Below the pieces are notes generated by a model, which searched no databases, was not told where the DNA came from, and was given only the letters and a program-made list of their open reading frames with translations. This document shows, piece by piece, positions 56,699 through 64,000 of a DNA stretch of 64,000 bases. This DNA comes from Roseiarcus sp963820775 (lineage in GTDB: Bacteria; Pseudomonadota; Alphaproteobacteria; Rhizobiales; Beijerinckiaceae), in the NCBI GenBank assembly GCA_963820775.1, contig CAWGBF010000001.1, forward strand, positions 310,001-374,000. The letters are read 5' to 3'. A program made the position numbers and the translations under genes. The first letter of the stretch is position 1, and every line of letters begins with the position of its first letter.

Positions 56699-57535
56699 TT
56701 AGCCTTTTTCGCCATGCGCGCCCGGATGGGCGCCGGCCCTCTGCGGCAACACTGCAATCAAGGCGACGATAAGCCCGGCGAGGATCACCGAGGCGAGATA
56801 GCGGCTGATCTCGAAGCCGCCGTTCGTTGCTGGCTTATCGAGTAGATCCCCCAATGTCGCTCCGAGCGGCCGCGTGAAAATAAAGGCGGCCCAGAACAGC
56901 GTCACGCGAGAGGTCTGCGTGAAGGCGTAGAGGGCGAGAATGGCGACGAGCGCGCCGGCGAACAGGATCGCGCCGCCTCCATAACCAAGGCCGTTGGTGT
57001 CCGCGACCCAATCGCCGAGCGCGGTGCCGAGCGTTTGGGAGAACAGGATCGTGACCCAGTAGAACGATTCGGCCTTCGGCGTGACGATCGCGTTGACCGA
57101 GACCGTGCCTTCCGACCATCGCCAGATGGCGAGCGACGCCATCAGACATGCCAGCAGAAGCGTAGAGCCTCCAAAATATCCGATCCCCAATGAGCGATCG
57201 ACAAAGTCGGCGATCGTTGTGCCGACGGTCGTTGTCGCAACGATGGTCAGCCAGTAGAGGCAAGCGTTGAAATTCTTCGAGCGAATCTGGGCGGAGACAA
57301 CTGCCAGGAAGATCGCCAAAAAGATCAGTGTCCCGACCGCATAGCCGAGATTCATGGACATTGTCACCGCGTCGCCGCCGGTCTCTCCGAGCGTCGTCGC
57401 GAGGATTTTGATGATCCAGAATCCGAGAACAACTTCGGGAACCTTGCTGAATCGCGGCGCGCTGTTGCTTGCCGCTGAAACTTGGCGCAACGGTTCGTCT
57501 TGTGGAAAACGCACGGGCTCGCTTGCGCCGATCAT
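56699..57535 (-). CDS. COG4705-type membrane protein with four internal repeats
   Basis: 278 residues with about eight membrane segments. Four related units start FWIIKILATTLGETGGD, YWLTIVATTTVGTTIAD, YWVTILFSQTLGTALGD and FWAAFIFTRPLGATLGD, each ending in a small-residue/aspartate motif. The family (COG4705) is uncharacterised and is sometimes linked to metal resistance in annotations. The regularly spaced acidic residues inside membrane helices would suit a cation path. ATG 57535 with AGGAG upstream. Confidence 0.8.
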   Translation of the reverse strand: MIGASEPVRFPQDEPLRQVSAASNSAPRFSKVPEVVLGFWIIKILATTLGETGGDAVTMSMNLGYAVGTLIFLAIFLAVVSAQIRSKNFNACLYWLTIVATTTVGTTIADFVDRSLGIGYFGGSTLLLACLMASLAIWRWSEGTVSVNAIVTPKAESFYWVTILFSQTLGTALGDWVADTNGLGYGGGAILFAGALVAILALYAFTQTSRVTLFWAAFIFTRPLGATLGDLLDKPATNGGFEISRYLASVILAGLIVALIAVLPQRAGAHPGAHGEKG

Positions 57536-57689
57536 GGCTGCTCCTAAATGACCAAAGCTGTATTGGAGTTGGGCGACGCAAGGCCGCCGAAGCGGCATTG
57601 AGGGAGACTACATGGGCGATAGCTGGGCAGACGCCCGGCGCTTTTAAGGCGAATGAATCAGGCTCGCGGGCCCGCTAAGGCCGCCGCAA

Positions 57690-58028
57690 TCAGCTCTTGC
57701 CGAGAGCCCAGCTGTTCACGGCGCCGCGGCCGTCAGGCGTCGGCGCGATGTACACAAGGAGCTGGTTGCCCTCGCAGCAGCCGAATTTGAGGACGTCGCA
57801 TGGCCACTCGTATCCCGTGAGGACGCCGCAGCTCGTCGCCTTGGAGGAGATGGGCCTCGAGCCAATAATCAGGATGGCGACGTCCGTCGGCATGCCGACC
57901 GCAAGCTTCATACCCGCCTGGAAGGCGTTGAACGGAGGCTGGTCCGCGCTCCACACGGGGGGATAGCCGCCGACGCAGCATCCGGCGAGCAAAAACGCAG
58001 CAAAGAACATGGCGATCAGGGGGCGCAT
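57690..58028 (-). CDS. small lipoprotein of unknown function
   Basis: 112 residues with a lipoprotein signal (MFFAAFLLAGCC, lipid cysteine about residue 17). The mature part has four further cysteines (ATSCGVL, WPCDVL, FGCCEG) and no family I recognise. It is divergent from ligA. Confidence 0.6.
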   Translation of the reverse strand: MRPLIAMFFAAFLLAGCCVGGYPPVWSADQPPFNAFQAGMKLAVGMPTDVAILIIGSRPISSKATSCGVLTGYEWPCDVLKFGCCEGNQLLVYIAPTPDGRGAVNSWALGKS

Positions 58029-58183
58029 CGGCGATCTCGGCTTATGGGCAGGCGGATCGAGATCTCATGACGTACGGTCGCCCCAGACCGGCGTCTCGCC
58101 GAGGTAATAATCGGGCAAACGGGTTAGCCGCAAGTTAAGCCCATCGCCTTTCACCAAAATCCGCGCTGCGCTACCTTTACGTC

Positions 58184-60274
58184 ATGAACGCCGCCGAAAA
58201 AGGATCGCCCAAGCTCACACTCCCGAAGGCGCGGGTCGAGCACGCGCGCCTTCAAGCCGAGATTGCCGAGCACGACCGCCGCTACCATGGCGAGGACGCG
58301 CCGATCATTTCCGACGCCGAGTATGACGCGCTGCGCCGGCGCTACACTGCGCTCGAAGAGGCGTTCCCCAAACTTGCCGACGAGGACTCTGCGAACCGCA
58401 AGGTCGGGGCGGCGCCGTCGGAAAAATTCGCCAAAGTCCGCCACCGCGTGCCGATGCTGTCGCTCGGCAATATCTTCGCCGACGAGGAGGCCGAGGAGTT
58501 TTGCGCCCGGGTGCGCCGCTTTCTGGGATTGAGCGACGGCGCGCCGCTCGACGTTGTTGCGGAAGCGAAAATCGATGGGCTTTCCTGCAGCCTGCGCTAC
58601 GAGAACGGCGAACTCGCCCAGGCGGCGACGCGTGGCGACGGCTATGAAGGCGAGGACGTGACCGCCAACGTGCGCGTGGTGGAGGCGATCCCGAAGCGGC
58701 TCGACGGCGCGCCCAGGATCTTCGAGGCGCGCGGCGAGGTCTACATGCGCCACGCCGACTTTACCGCCCTCAACGAGCGCCAGGCGGCCGCCGGCAAGTC
58801 GGTCTACGCCAATCCGCGCAACTTCGCCGCAGGCTCGCTGCGCCAGCTCGATCCGCGCATGACCGCCGAGCGGCCGCTGCAGTTTTTCGCCTACGCCTGG
58901 GGCGAAGTCAGCGAGCCGTTCGCCTCGACCCAGTACGGCGCCATCGAGGCCATGCGCCGCTTCGGCCTGCCGACCAATCCTTTGACCAAGCTTTGCCACT
59001 CGACCGCGGAGATGCTCGCGCACTATCGCTCGATCGAAGAGAAGCGGGCGACGCTCGGCTATGACATCGACGGCGTCGTCTACAAGGTCAACGATCTCGG
59101 GCTTCAGCAACGGCTCGGCTTCGTCTCGCGCTCGCCGCGCTGGGCGGTGGCGCACAAGTTCCCGGCCGAACAAGCGATGACGATCGTCGAGGCGATTGGC
59201 ATCAACGTCGGCCGGACCGGGGCGCTGACGCCGCTCGCGAAATTGAAGCCGGTGACCGTCGGCGGCGTTGTCGTCTCCAACGCCACACTGCACAACGAGG
59301 ATGAGATTAAGCGCAAGGACGTGCGCGTCGGCGACACGGTGGTGGTGCAGCGCGCCGGCGACGTGATCCCGCAAGTCCTCGCGGTCGTGCTCGACAAGCG
59401 ACGAGCGGATTCAACGCCTTATGTCTTCCCCGAGACCTGCCCGATCTGCGGATCGGCGGCTTTGCGCGAGATCGACGAGAAGACGGGGGAAAAGGACGTC
59501 GTGCGGCGCTGCACCGGGACGCTGATCTGTCCGGCGCAGGCGGTCGAGGGCCTGAAGCACTTCGTGTCGCGCAACGCCTTCGACATCGAGGGACTGGGCG
59601 AAAAATTGATCGAACTCTTCTTTTCCGAAGGCCTGATCCGCACGCCGGCTGACATTTTCACGCTGAAAGCGCGCGACGGGCAAGGCCATCCGCCTTTGCG
59701 CGAGTGGGAAGGCTTCGGCGAGACTTCGGCGCGCAACCTGTTCAACGCCATCGACTCGCGCCGCACGATCGCGCTCAACCGCTTCCTCTATGCGCTCGGA
59801 ATCCGTCATGTCGGCGAGACTAACGCGCGGCGGCTGGCGCGCCATTTCGGCGACTGGGAGTCCCTGCGCGCCGCCGCGCGGGCCGAAAACGCAGCCGAGG
59901 AACTGTCCGGGGTCGGAGGAATCGGACCGGTGGTCGCCGAGGCGATCGCGGATTTCTTCGCCGAGTCGCGCAACGAAGCGGGGCTCGACGCGCTCATCAA
60001 GCAAGTAACCGTGGAGCCGATGGAGGCGATCGCCGCCGGCCACCCGCTCGCCGGCCAGACGATCGTGTTCACCGGTTCGCTGGAAAAGATGACCCGCGAC
60101 GAAGCCAAGGCGGTCGCGGAGCGCCTCGGGGCAAAGGTCTCGGGCTCGATCTCGGCCAAGACCAACCTCGTCGTCGCCGGACCGGGCGCCGGCTCGAAAC
60201 TCGCCAAGGCGCGGGAACTGGGCGTCGAGACAGTCGACGAAGAGGAGTGGATCAGGCGCTCGGGGTCGGGGTAG
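58184..60274 (+). CDS. ligA: NAD+-dependent DNA ligase
   Basis: Seals nicks in replication and repair. The 696 residues are complete: adenylation domain with K129 in AEAKIDGLSCSLRY, OB fold, zinc finger (CPICGSAALR ... CTGTLICP), helix-hairpin-helix domain and C-terminal BRCT (GQTIVFTGSLEKMTRDEAKA). The last 33 codons plus stop (60174-60283) are repeated in diverged form at 61194-61300, on the far side of the HEPN module, so the gene's tail appears to have been replaced or duplicated by an insertion. Confidence 0.96.
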   Translation: MNAAEKGSPKLTLPKARVEHARLQAEIAEHDRRYHGEDAPIISDAEYDALRRRYTALEEAFPKLADEDSANRKVGAAPSEKFAKVRHRVPMLSLGNIFADEEAEEFCARVRRFLGLSDGAPLDVVAEAKIDGLSCSLRYENGELAQAATRGDGYEGEDVTANVRVVEAIPKRLDGAPRIFEARGEVYMRHADFTALNERQAAAGKSVYANPRNFAAGSLRQLDPRMTAERPLQFFAYAWGEVSEPFASTQYGAIEAMRRFGLPTNPLTKLCHSTAEMLAHYRSIEEKRATLGYDIDGVVYKVNDLGLQQRLGFVSRSPRWAVAHKFPAEQAMTIVEAIGINVGRTGALTPLAKLKPVTVGGVVVSNATLHNEDEIKRKDVRVGDTVVVQRAGDVIPQVLAVVLDKRRADSTPYVFPETCPICGSAALREIDEKTGEKDVVRRCTGTLICPAQAVEGLKHFVSRNAFDIEGLGEKLIELFFSEGLIRTPADIFTLKARDGQGHPPLREWEGFGETSARNLFNAIDSRRTIALNRFLYALGIRHVGETNARRLARHFGDWESLRAAARAENAAEELSGVGGIGPVVAEAIADFFAESRNEAGLDALIKQVTVEPMEAIAAGHPLAGQTIVFTGSLEKMTRDEAKAVAERLGAKVSGSISAKTNLVVAGPGAGSKLAKARELGVETVDEEEWIRRSGSG

Positions 60275-60283
60275 GCGCCTGCC
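60174..60283 (+). repeat. left copy of the ligA 3'-end direct repeat
   Basis: It spans the last ~33 codons and stop of the functional ligA. Compared with the right copy at 61194-61300 it shares an uninterrupted 32-base match (GTCGACGAAGAGGAGTGGAT...) and a 19-base match (ACTCGCCAAGGCGCGGGAA), with scattered, mostly codon-third-position differences elsewhere. Confidence 0.85.
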
Positions 60284-60699
60284 GTGGACCCGCAATCTCC
60301 GGCCGAATGGATAGCCCTTGCGCAGTAGCATGAAAAATCAGCGCGACTTCTCGCCACCGACCGAGTTGTAGCCGGGCAGGCCTACTTTCATGTCGGGATT
60401 GCGGCAGAATGCGCGTTGAAGGCCTACATTATGTGGAAGGAGAGGCTAAATAGCTGGCCGGACAGCGCGTTGCGACCGGAACTTTATACCCACGATTTGA
60501 GGAAGCTTGTGCGAATTGCGGGCATCCCGCTGACGACGAAGGACCCGGTGGGGCCTGGCTGGAAGGTGGTGCTCGATTGGGACCGAAAACCCAAGCGTAT
60601 GATCCAAATCCGACGCCCAGAAAGGTGGCGCGGTCTATGATCGAAGCCGCCTTCGGGCCGAAGGGAGCTGTGACGTGGATCAGAGAGACCTTGGCGTAG
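60284..60699 (+). pseudogene. HEPN-domain protein, amber codon and frameshift
   Basis: Reading from GTG 60284 gives MDPQSPAEWIALAQ, a TAG at about codon 15, then HEKSARLLATDRVVAGQAYF, HVGIAAECALKAYIMWKERL, the HEPN-type THDLRKLVRIAGI, and, after a missing base near 60598, a tail YDPNPTPRKVARSMIEAAFG ending at 60699. The AAEcALKA and HDL patterns are those of HEPN domains, often RNases of toxin-antitoxin or defence systems. The TAG replaces what should be CAG or CAT. Either the toxin is inactive, or both lesions are sequence errors. The tail overlaps the next gene by 25 bases. Confidence 0.6.
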
Positions 60700-61193
60700 C
60701 GCGTTACGATGCGGGAGCCGAGTATCTGGACGCATTGCGCCGATTGAAACTCGAGCCGGAAGCGCTGTTTTGGGCTTACGACCGGACGCTAGGGCAGTTT
60801 GTGCTCGTCATCGTCACTTCGCTCTTTGACTTCGCGGGGCCGCTTGCTCTGACGAAACTTCTGTTTGATGCGTACAACGCCTCGGCCACGCCGAGCGAGA
60901 TTGACCCCTTCATTCTGCGGTTGCACAGCCCAAAACACGCCCTCTATCGCGCGGCTCAATTCCATATCGGCAATAGGTTTGACATAGCGGACCTCAAAGG
61001 GCGCGCATTGGACCGGGCCACGATTGCCGGCGAGGTCACGCCGCCTTTGGTTATGTCTTTTCGGGCAGGCGACCTGGAGGGTTTCGGAACCTGGACCTAC
61101 AAGAGCGCTCCAGTTTCTCCAAAGGCCAAGACTGCCGACACCGAGCGACGCTGGCGCCGCTTCGAGAGCGCCGTTCATGCGCTCGCGGCATAG
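60675..61193 (+). CDS. unknown protein encoded with the HEPN gene
   Basis: 172 residues from a GTG at 60675, overlapping the HEPN tail. No family was recognised. It is largely helical-looking, begins with an acidic segment (YDAGAEYLDALRRLKLEPEA), has a hydrophobic middle (FVLVIVTSLFDFAGPLALTK) and ends in a basic, Trp/Arg-rich tail (RRWRRFESAVHALAA). Its stop (61191-61193) is immediately followed by the diverged ligA tail. By position it could be the antitoxin or partner of the HEPN protein; this is inference only. Confidence 0.55.
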   Translation: MDQRDLGVARYDAGAEYLDALRRLKLEPEALFWAYDRTLGQFVLVIVTSLFDFAGPLALTKLLFDAYNASATPSEIDPFILRLHSPKHALYRAAQFHIGNRFDIADLKGRALDRATIAGEVTPPLVMSFRAGDLEGFGTWTYKSAPVSPKAKTADTERRWRRFESAVHALAA

Positions 61194-61300
61194 TCTGCCG
61201 GCCCCGGTGCGGGCTCCACACTCGCCAAGGCGCGGGAATTGCGAGTCGACGGTCGACGAAGAGGAGTGGATCAGGCGCTCGGGCTCGGGTAGGCGCCGGC
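61194..61300 (+). pseudogene. diverged fragment of ligA 3' end (right copy)
   Basis: It encodes, with interruptions, AGPGAGSTLAKAREL and VDEEEWIRRSGSG, the C-terminal end of LigA. Relative to the left copy it lacks two bases near 61250 and one base in the final G run, so it cannot be read through. The rest of 61301-61502 shows no gene. Confidence 0.8.
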
Positions 61301-61502
61301 CTCACCGGTTCCTCTCCTCGAGGAATAACGGAATTGCGTCGTCGCAGGCGCGACTGAGCCCCGTTCGATGGTCATAGCGCGTTCATGGCCCTGAGCCACG
61401 CTCACTTGCGCGCCCTTGCGCTAGCCGGCATGCACCCCCGCCGATGAGGCGCTAGAGTTATGTCGTCGGGGGCGGGGCAAGTGGGGAGCCGATCTTTTCA
61501 GC

Positions 61503-62048
61503 ATGAACAACTGGCGCCAGGGAGGCATCGTCGTTCGCGAGGCTCGTCCCCGCGATCTCGACGCCATTGCGAGGATCGAGAACGAATCGTTCGAAGGCGA
61601 CCGGGTTTCGCGGCGGTCCTTGCGCGAATTCCTGCGGGCGGCGCATCGGCCGGTGATCGCGGCGACCATCGACGATGAGGTAGCGGGCTACGTGCTGGTG
61701 TCGCTGCGCAAGGGAGCGCGCGCTGTGCGCATCTACTCGCTCGCAGTCGGCGTGCGGTTCGCCCGCCGCGGCGTCGGCCGGGCGCTGCTGCAGGCCGCGG
61801 AGGCTTACGCGCGTCGCCACCGCCGCACGGCTCTGACCCTCGAAGTGCGCTACGACAACGCCGCGGCGACCGCGCTCTATGAGAGCTGCGGCTTCCGCCA
61901 GTTTGGCGAGCACACGCATTATTACGCGGATGGGGCGACCGCGTTGCGCTACGAGAAGTCCTTGCTCACCGCCCCGCAACATGAGACGGGGAACAATTTC
62001 CCACGTCAGCGGGTTAGACCGTTGCGCGGCGCACCGCGCCCGCGCTAG
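61503..62048 (+). CDS. GNAT-family N-acetyltransferase
   Basis: 181 residues of the Gcn5 fold, RimI-like: VREARPRDLDAIARIENESF at the start, acetyl-CoA loop VRFARRGVGRALLQAAEAYA, and the motif B region TALYESCGFRQFGEHTHYYA. The basic C-terminal ~30 residues are not conserved. It lies 123 bases before a RimK-family ligase on the same strand; GNAT and RimK genes are often neighbours, suggesting a shared peptide or ribosomal-protein modification role. Confidence 0.85.
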   Translation: MNNWRQGGIVVREARPRDLDAIARIENESFEGDRVSRRSLREFLRAAHRPVIAATIDDEVAGYVLVSLRKGARAVRIYSLAVGVRFARRGVGRALLQAAEAYARRHRRTALTLEVRYDNAAATALYESCGFRQFGEHTHYYADGATALRYEKSLLTAPQHETGNNFPRQRVRPLRGAPRPR

Positions 62049-62171
62049 GGAAGCCACAGAAGCGCGGAACTGAGTTCGCGCCCCCGTCTTTGCCGAACCT
62101 TCTCGCCGAACTTCAGGGACGCTTGCGCCCGTCATCATGCAAACGCTGCCGCGACCGTCCGCACGGCCCCA

Positions 62172-63644
62172 ATGGCGCTCTCCATGAACGGCTGGGTGAT
62201 TCTGGTCGATCACGCGCGCGACTTTCCCAACGCCGACACGCCGCACAAAGTCATCACGACCGGCGACTATTTGGCGCGGCCGAAACTGTTCGCCGGCCTT
62301 GGGCGGGCGAAGATCATCAATCTGTCGCGCTCGTATAACTACCAGTCCAAAGGTTATTACGCTTCTCTGCTTGCCGAAGCGCGCGGGCATCGGGTGATCC
62401 CGACCGTCGAGACAATGCTCGATCTGCGGGAACTTAAACTCTACGAACAATCGCTGCCGGAACTGCAAGAGGCGCTGACCTCGGCAGCGATCAAGGCGCA
62501 TGCGACCGACGATACAACCTTCGACCTTCTGTTCTGCTTTGGCTTCGCCCAGGATCCTCGCTTCGAGGCCTTCGGTCGGCTCTTGTTCGACTGGTACCGC
62601 TGCCCGGCGATCGAGGTCACCATCACGCCTGGCAAACGCTGGAAGATCGATCGGCTGCGCGCCCGGCCGCTCGCCAAGCTCGGACCGGAAGAGACAGAAT
62701 TCTTCCGGACGAGCCTGCATAGGCACACCCAGCGCGACTGGCGCAATCCGCGCGGCCGCCCGATCGCCCGCTATTCGCTGGCCGTCTTGCATGATCCACA
62801 GGATGAGCTACCGCCATCCTCTCCAGAGACGCTACGGCACTTCCAGCGGGTCGCCGAGAAGCAGTCGGTTGCGGTCGAACTCATCACCCGCAGGCAGCTT
62901 GCGGAACTGGCCGAATTCGACGGGCTGTTCATCCGCGCGACGACGTCGATCGACAATTTCACCTATCGCTTCGCCCAGCGCGCCCGAACCGAGGGCATGC
63001 CGGTCATCGACGACCCGCAGTCGATGATCCGATGCACCAACAAGGTCTACCTGCACGAGCTTCTGGAGGCGCATGGCGTCCCCGTGCCGCCGACATTGAT
63101 GCTGGCCGACGACGACGACCTCATCAAGGCCGAACGCCTGCTCGGTTGGCCAATGGTGGTCAAGATTCCCGATGGCTCGTTCTCGCGCGGGGTGCACAAG
63201 GTCGAGACGGGCGAGGAGCTGAAAAAGCTGTCCGACCAACTGTTCGAAGACACCGACCTCTTGCTGGCGCAGAAATTCATGCCGACCAAATTCGACTGGC
63301 GGGTCGGCGTGCTCGAAGGCGAGCCGCTGTTTGTCTGCCAGTACCAGATGGCGCGCGGCCACTGGCAGATTATCAAGCACGGGCCGAACGGGGCGCGGGA
63401 GGGCGGATCGAAGACGCTTCCCGTCTGCGACGCGCCACCCGCGGTCATCGACGCGGCGCTTAAGGCCGCGCGCGCGATCGGTCCTGGTCTTTATGGCGTC
63501 GACATCAAGGAAACCGACGGTTCGATCGTCGTCATCGAGGTCAACGACAACCCCAACCTCGAGCACGGGGTCGAGGACCTGATCGGCAAGGACGAGATCT
63601 GGGCGCGAATCCTCAACTGGTTCATCAAGCGGATCGACGCGTGA
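62172..63644 (+). CDS. RimK-family ATP-grasp ligase with RLAN N-terminal domain
   Basis: 490 residues. The N-terminal ~200 residues (GDYLARPKLFAGLGRAKIIN; RSYNYQSKGYYASLLAEARG) match the RLAN domain that precedes RimK-like ATP-grasp domains in some proteobacteria. The C-terminal half (from about 290) is the ATP-grasp ligase: PMVVKIPDGSFSRGVHKVET, LLAQKFMPTKFDWRVGVLEG, and the metal-binding VIEVNDNPNLEHG. It should ligate an amino acid, probably glutamate, to a peptide or protein; the acceptor is unknown. Confidence 0.88.
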   Translation: MALSMNGWVILVDHARDFPNADTPHKVITTGDYLARPKLFAGLGRAKIINLSRSYNYQSKGYYASLLAEARGHRVIPTVETMLDLRELKLYEQSLPELQEALTSAAIKAHATDDTTFDLLFCFGFAQDPRFEAFGRLLFDWYRCPAIEVTITPGKRWKIDRLRARPLAKLGPEETEFFRTSLHRHTQRDWRNPRGRPIARYSLAVLHDPQDELPPSSPETLRHFQRVAEKQSVAVELITRRQLAELAEFDGLFIRATTSIDNFTYRFAQRARTEGMPVIDDPQSMIRCTNKVYLHELLEAHGVPVPPTLMLADDDDLIKAERLLGWPMVVKIPDGSFSRGVHKVETGEELKKLSDQLFEDTDLLLAQKFMPTKFDWRVGVLEGEPLFVCQYQMARGHWQIIKHGPNGAREGGSKTLPVCDAPPAVIDAALKAARAIGPGLYGVDIKETDGSIVVIEVNDNPNLEHGVEDLIGKDEIWARILNWFIKRIDA

Positions 63645-63794
63645 GACGCGCCGCCAGCGCGCCGGGGACTGTCGCCGCGAGCAGCCAAAGTCAGGAGGCC
63701 CGCCTGATTTTTGGCCGGACGGGCGGCTCTGCTATAAGCCGCCATCCTGCTAGGCGTATTGATCGCCGCACGATTGCTCCAGAGGGAACGCTCA

Positions 63795-64000
63795 ATGAAT
63801 CCAAACAAAGCGCTTTGGGAAAAGGGCGACTTCACCCGCATTGCCGAGAGCATGAGAGAAAGCGGGGAGGAACTCGTCCAGAAGCGCGGCTTGACGAAAG
63901 GCATGAAGCTCCTGGATCTCGGCTGCGGCGACGGAACGACTGCATTGCCGGAAGCCCGACTTGGCGCAGACGTGCTTGGAGTCGATATCGCCACAAACCT
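63795..64000 (+). CDS. class I SAM-dependent methyltransferase (5' part)
   Basis: The first ~68 residues are present before the window ends. MNPNKALWEKGDFTRIAESM leads to motif I LLDLGCGDGTTALPEARLGA and then VLGVDIATNL, the acidic end of strand 2 that binds the SAM ribose. ATG 63795 has GAGGGA upstream. The substrate cannot be told from this part. Confidence 0.8.
   Translation, partial: MNPNKALWEKGDFTRIAESMRESGEELVQKRGLTKGMKLLDLGCGDGTTALPEARLGADVLGVDIATN

Overview
The window is a 64 kb stretch of a GC-rich chromosome that reads like an alphaproteobacterium of the order Hyphomicrobiales (Rhizobiales), possibly near Beijerinckiaceae/Methylocystaceae. The grounds are a split F0 operon (atpI-atpB-atpE-b'-b), alphaproteobacterial acetolactate synthase, the SAM/cyclase/AAA/TPR signalling protein, and several kinds of dispersed palindromic intergenic repeats typical of rhizobial relatives. 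The family-level guess is inference. Most of the window is housekeeping and catabolic chromosome, not a large island.

Layout. 1-3.1 kb: an NRAMP-type metal transporter (cut by the window edge), an epoxide-hydrolase-like enzyme and RNase HII, all on the minus strand. 3.1-7.0 kb: ilvB, a threonine-dehydratase-like gene and ilvH, preceded by a promoter, a short Leu/Ile/Val leader peptide and a terminator/antiterminator pair that look like a complete transcription attenuator. 7.2-10.1 kb: an RraA-family gene and a 2-hydroxyacid dehydrogenase cut short by insertion-sequence debris and an intact IS5-family transposase. 10.2-17.9 kb: three minus-strand genes, namely a 1115-residue cyclase/ATPase/TPR protein, an amino-acid-type solute-binding protein and a TPR/O-GlcNAc-transferase-like protein. 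18-20.5 kb: an arsR-DUF1801-AHSA1 operon, a decayed higB with intact higA, and a lone vapB with its own palindrome. 20.6-24.4 kb: uvrC, a lipoprotein and prs. 24.5-26.1 kb: a PEP-CTERM phytase-like protein.

26.3-38.1 kb is a nucleoside uptake and salvage block: BMP-type binding protein, ATPase, two permeases, cytidine deaminase, purine nucleoside phosphorylase, thymidine phosphorylase, a hydroxyacid dehydrogenase and an RbsD/FucU-like mutarotase, with two oxidoreductases and a cupin between. 38.2-41.3 kb: a transglutaminase-like protein, glutaminase and a glutamate symporter. 41.3-48.4 kb: Ku, RNase T2, a secreted unknown, the F0 operon, an enoyl-CoA hydratase and a DUF1345 protein. 48.4-58 kb: hisS, a Hint-domain protein, a second PEP-CTERM protein, a CYP153-like P450, serB/miaA (divergent), a hydrolase, a four-repeat membrane protein and a lipoprotein. 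58.2-64 kb: ligA, a HEPN two-gene module, a GNAT enzyme, a RimK-family ligase and a methyltransferase cut by the window end.

Two things stand out. First, a 910-bp HEPN-plus-unknown gene pair sits exactly between the intact 3' end of ligA and a second, diverged and frameshifted copy of that 3' end, as if a small unit had entered at ligA and brought a replacement gene tail. Second, at least ten otherwise conserved reading frames between 18 and 61 kb are broken by one-base indels, often in short homopolymers (G7, A9, TTT, CCC). That points to residual sequencing error at least as much as to real gene decay, so every broken gene here should be read with that in mind.
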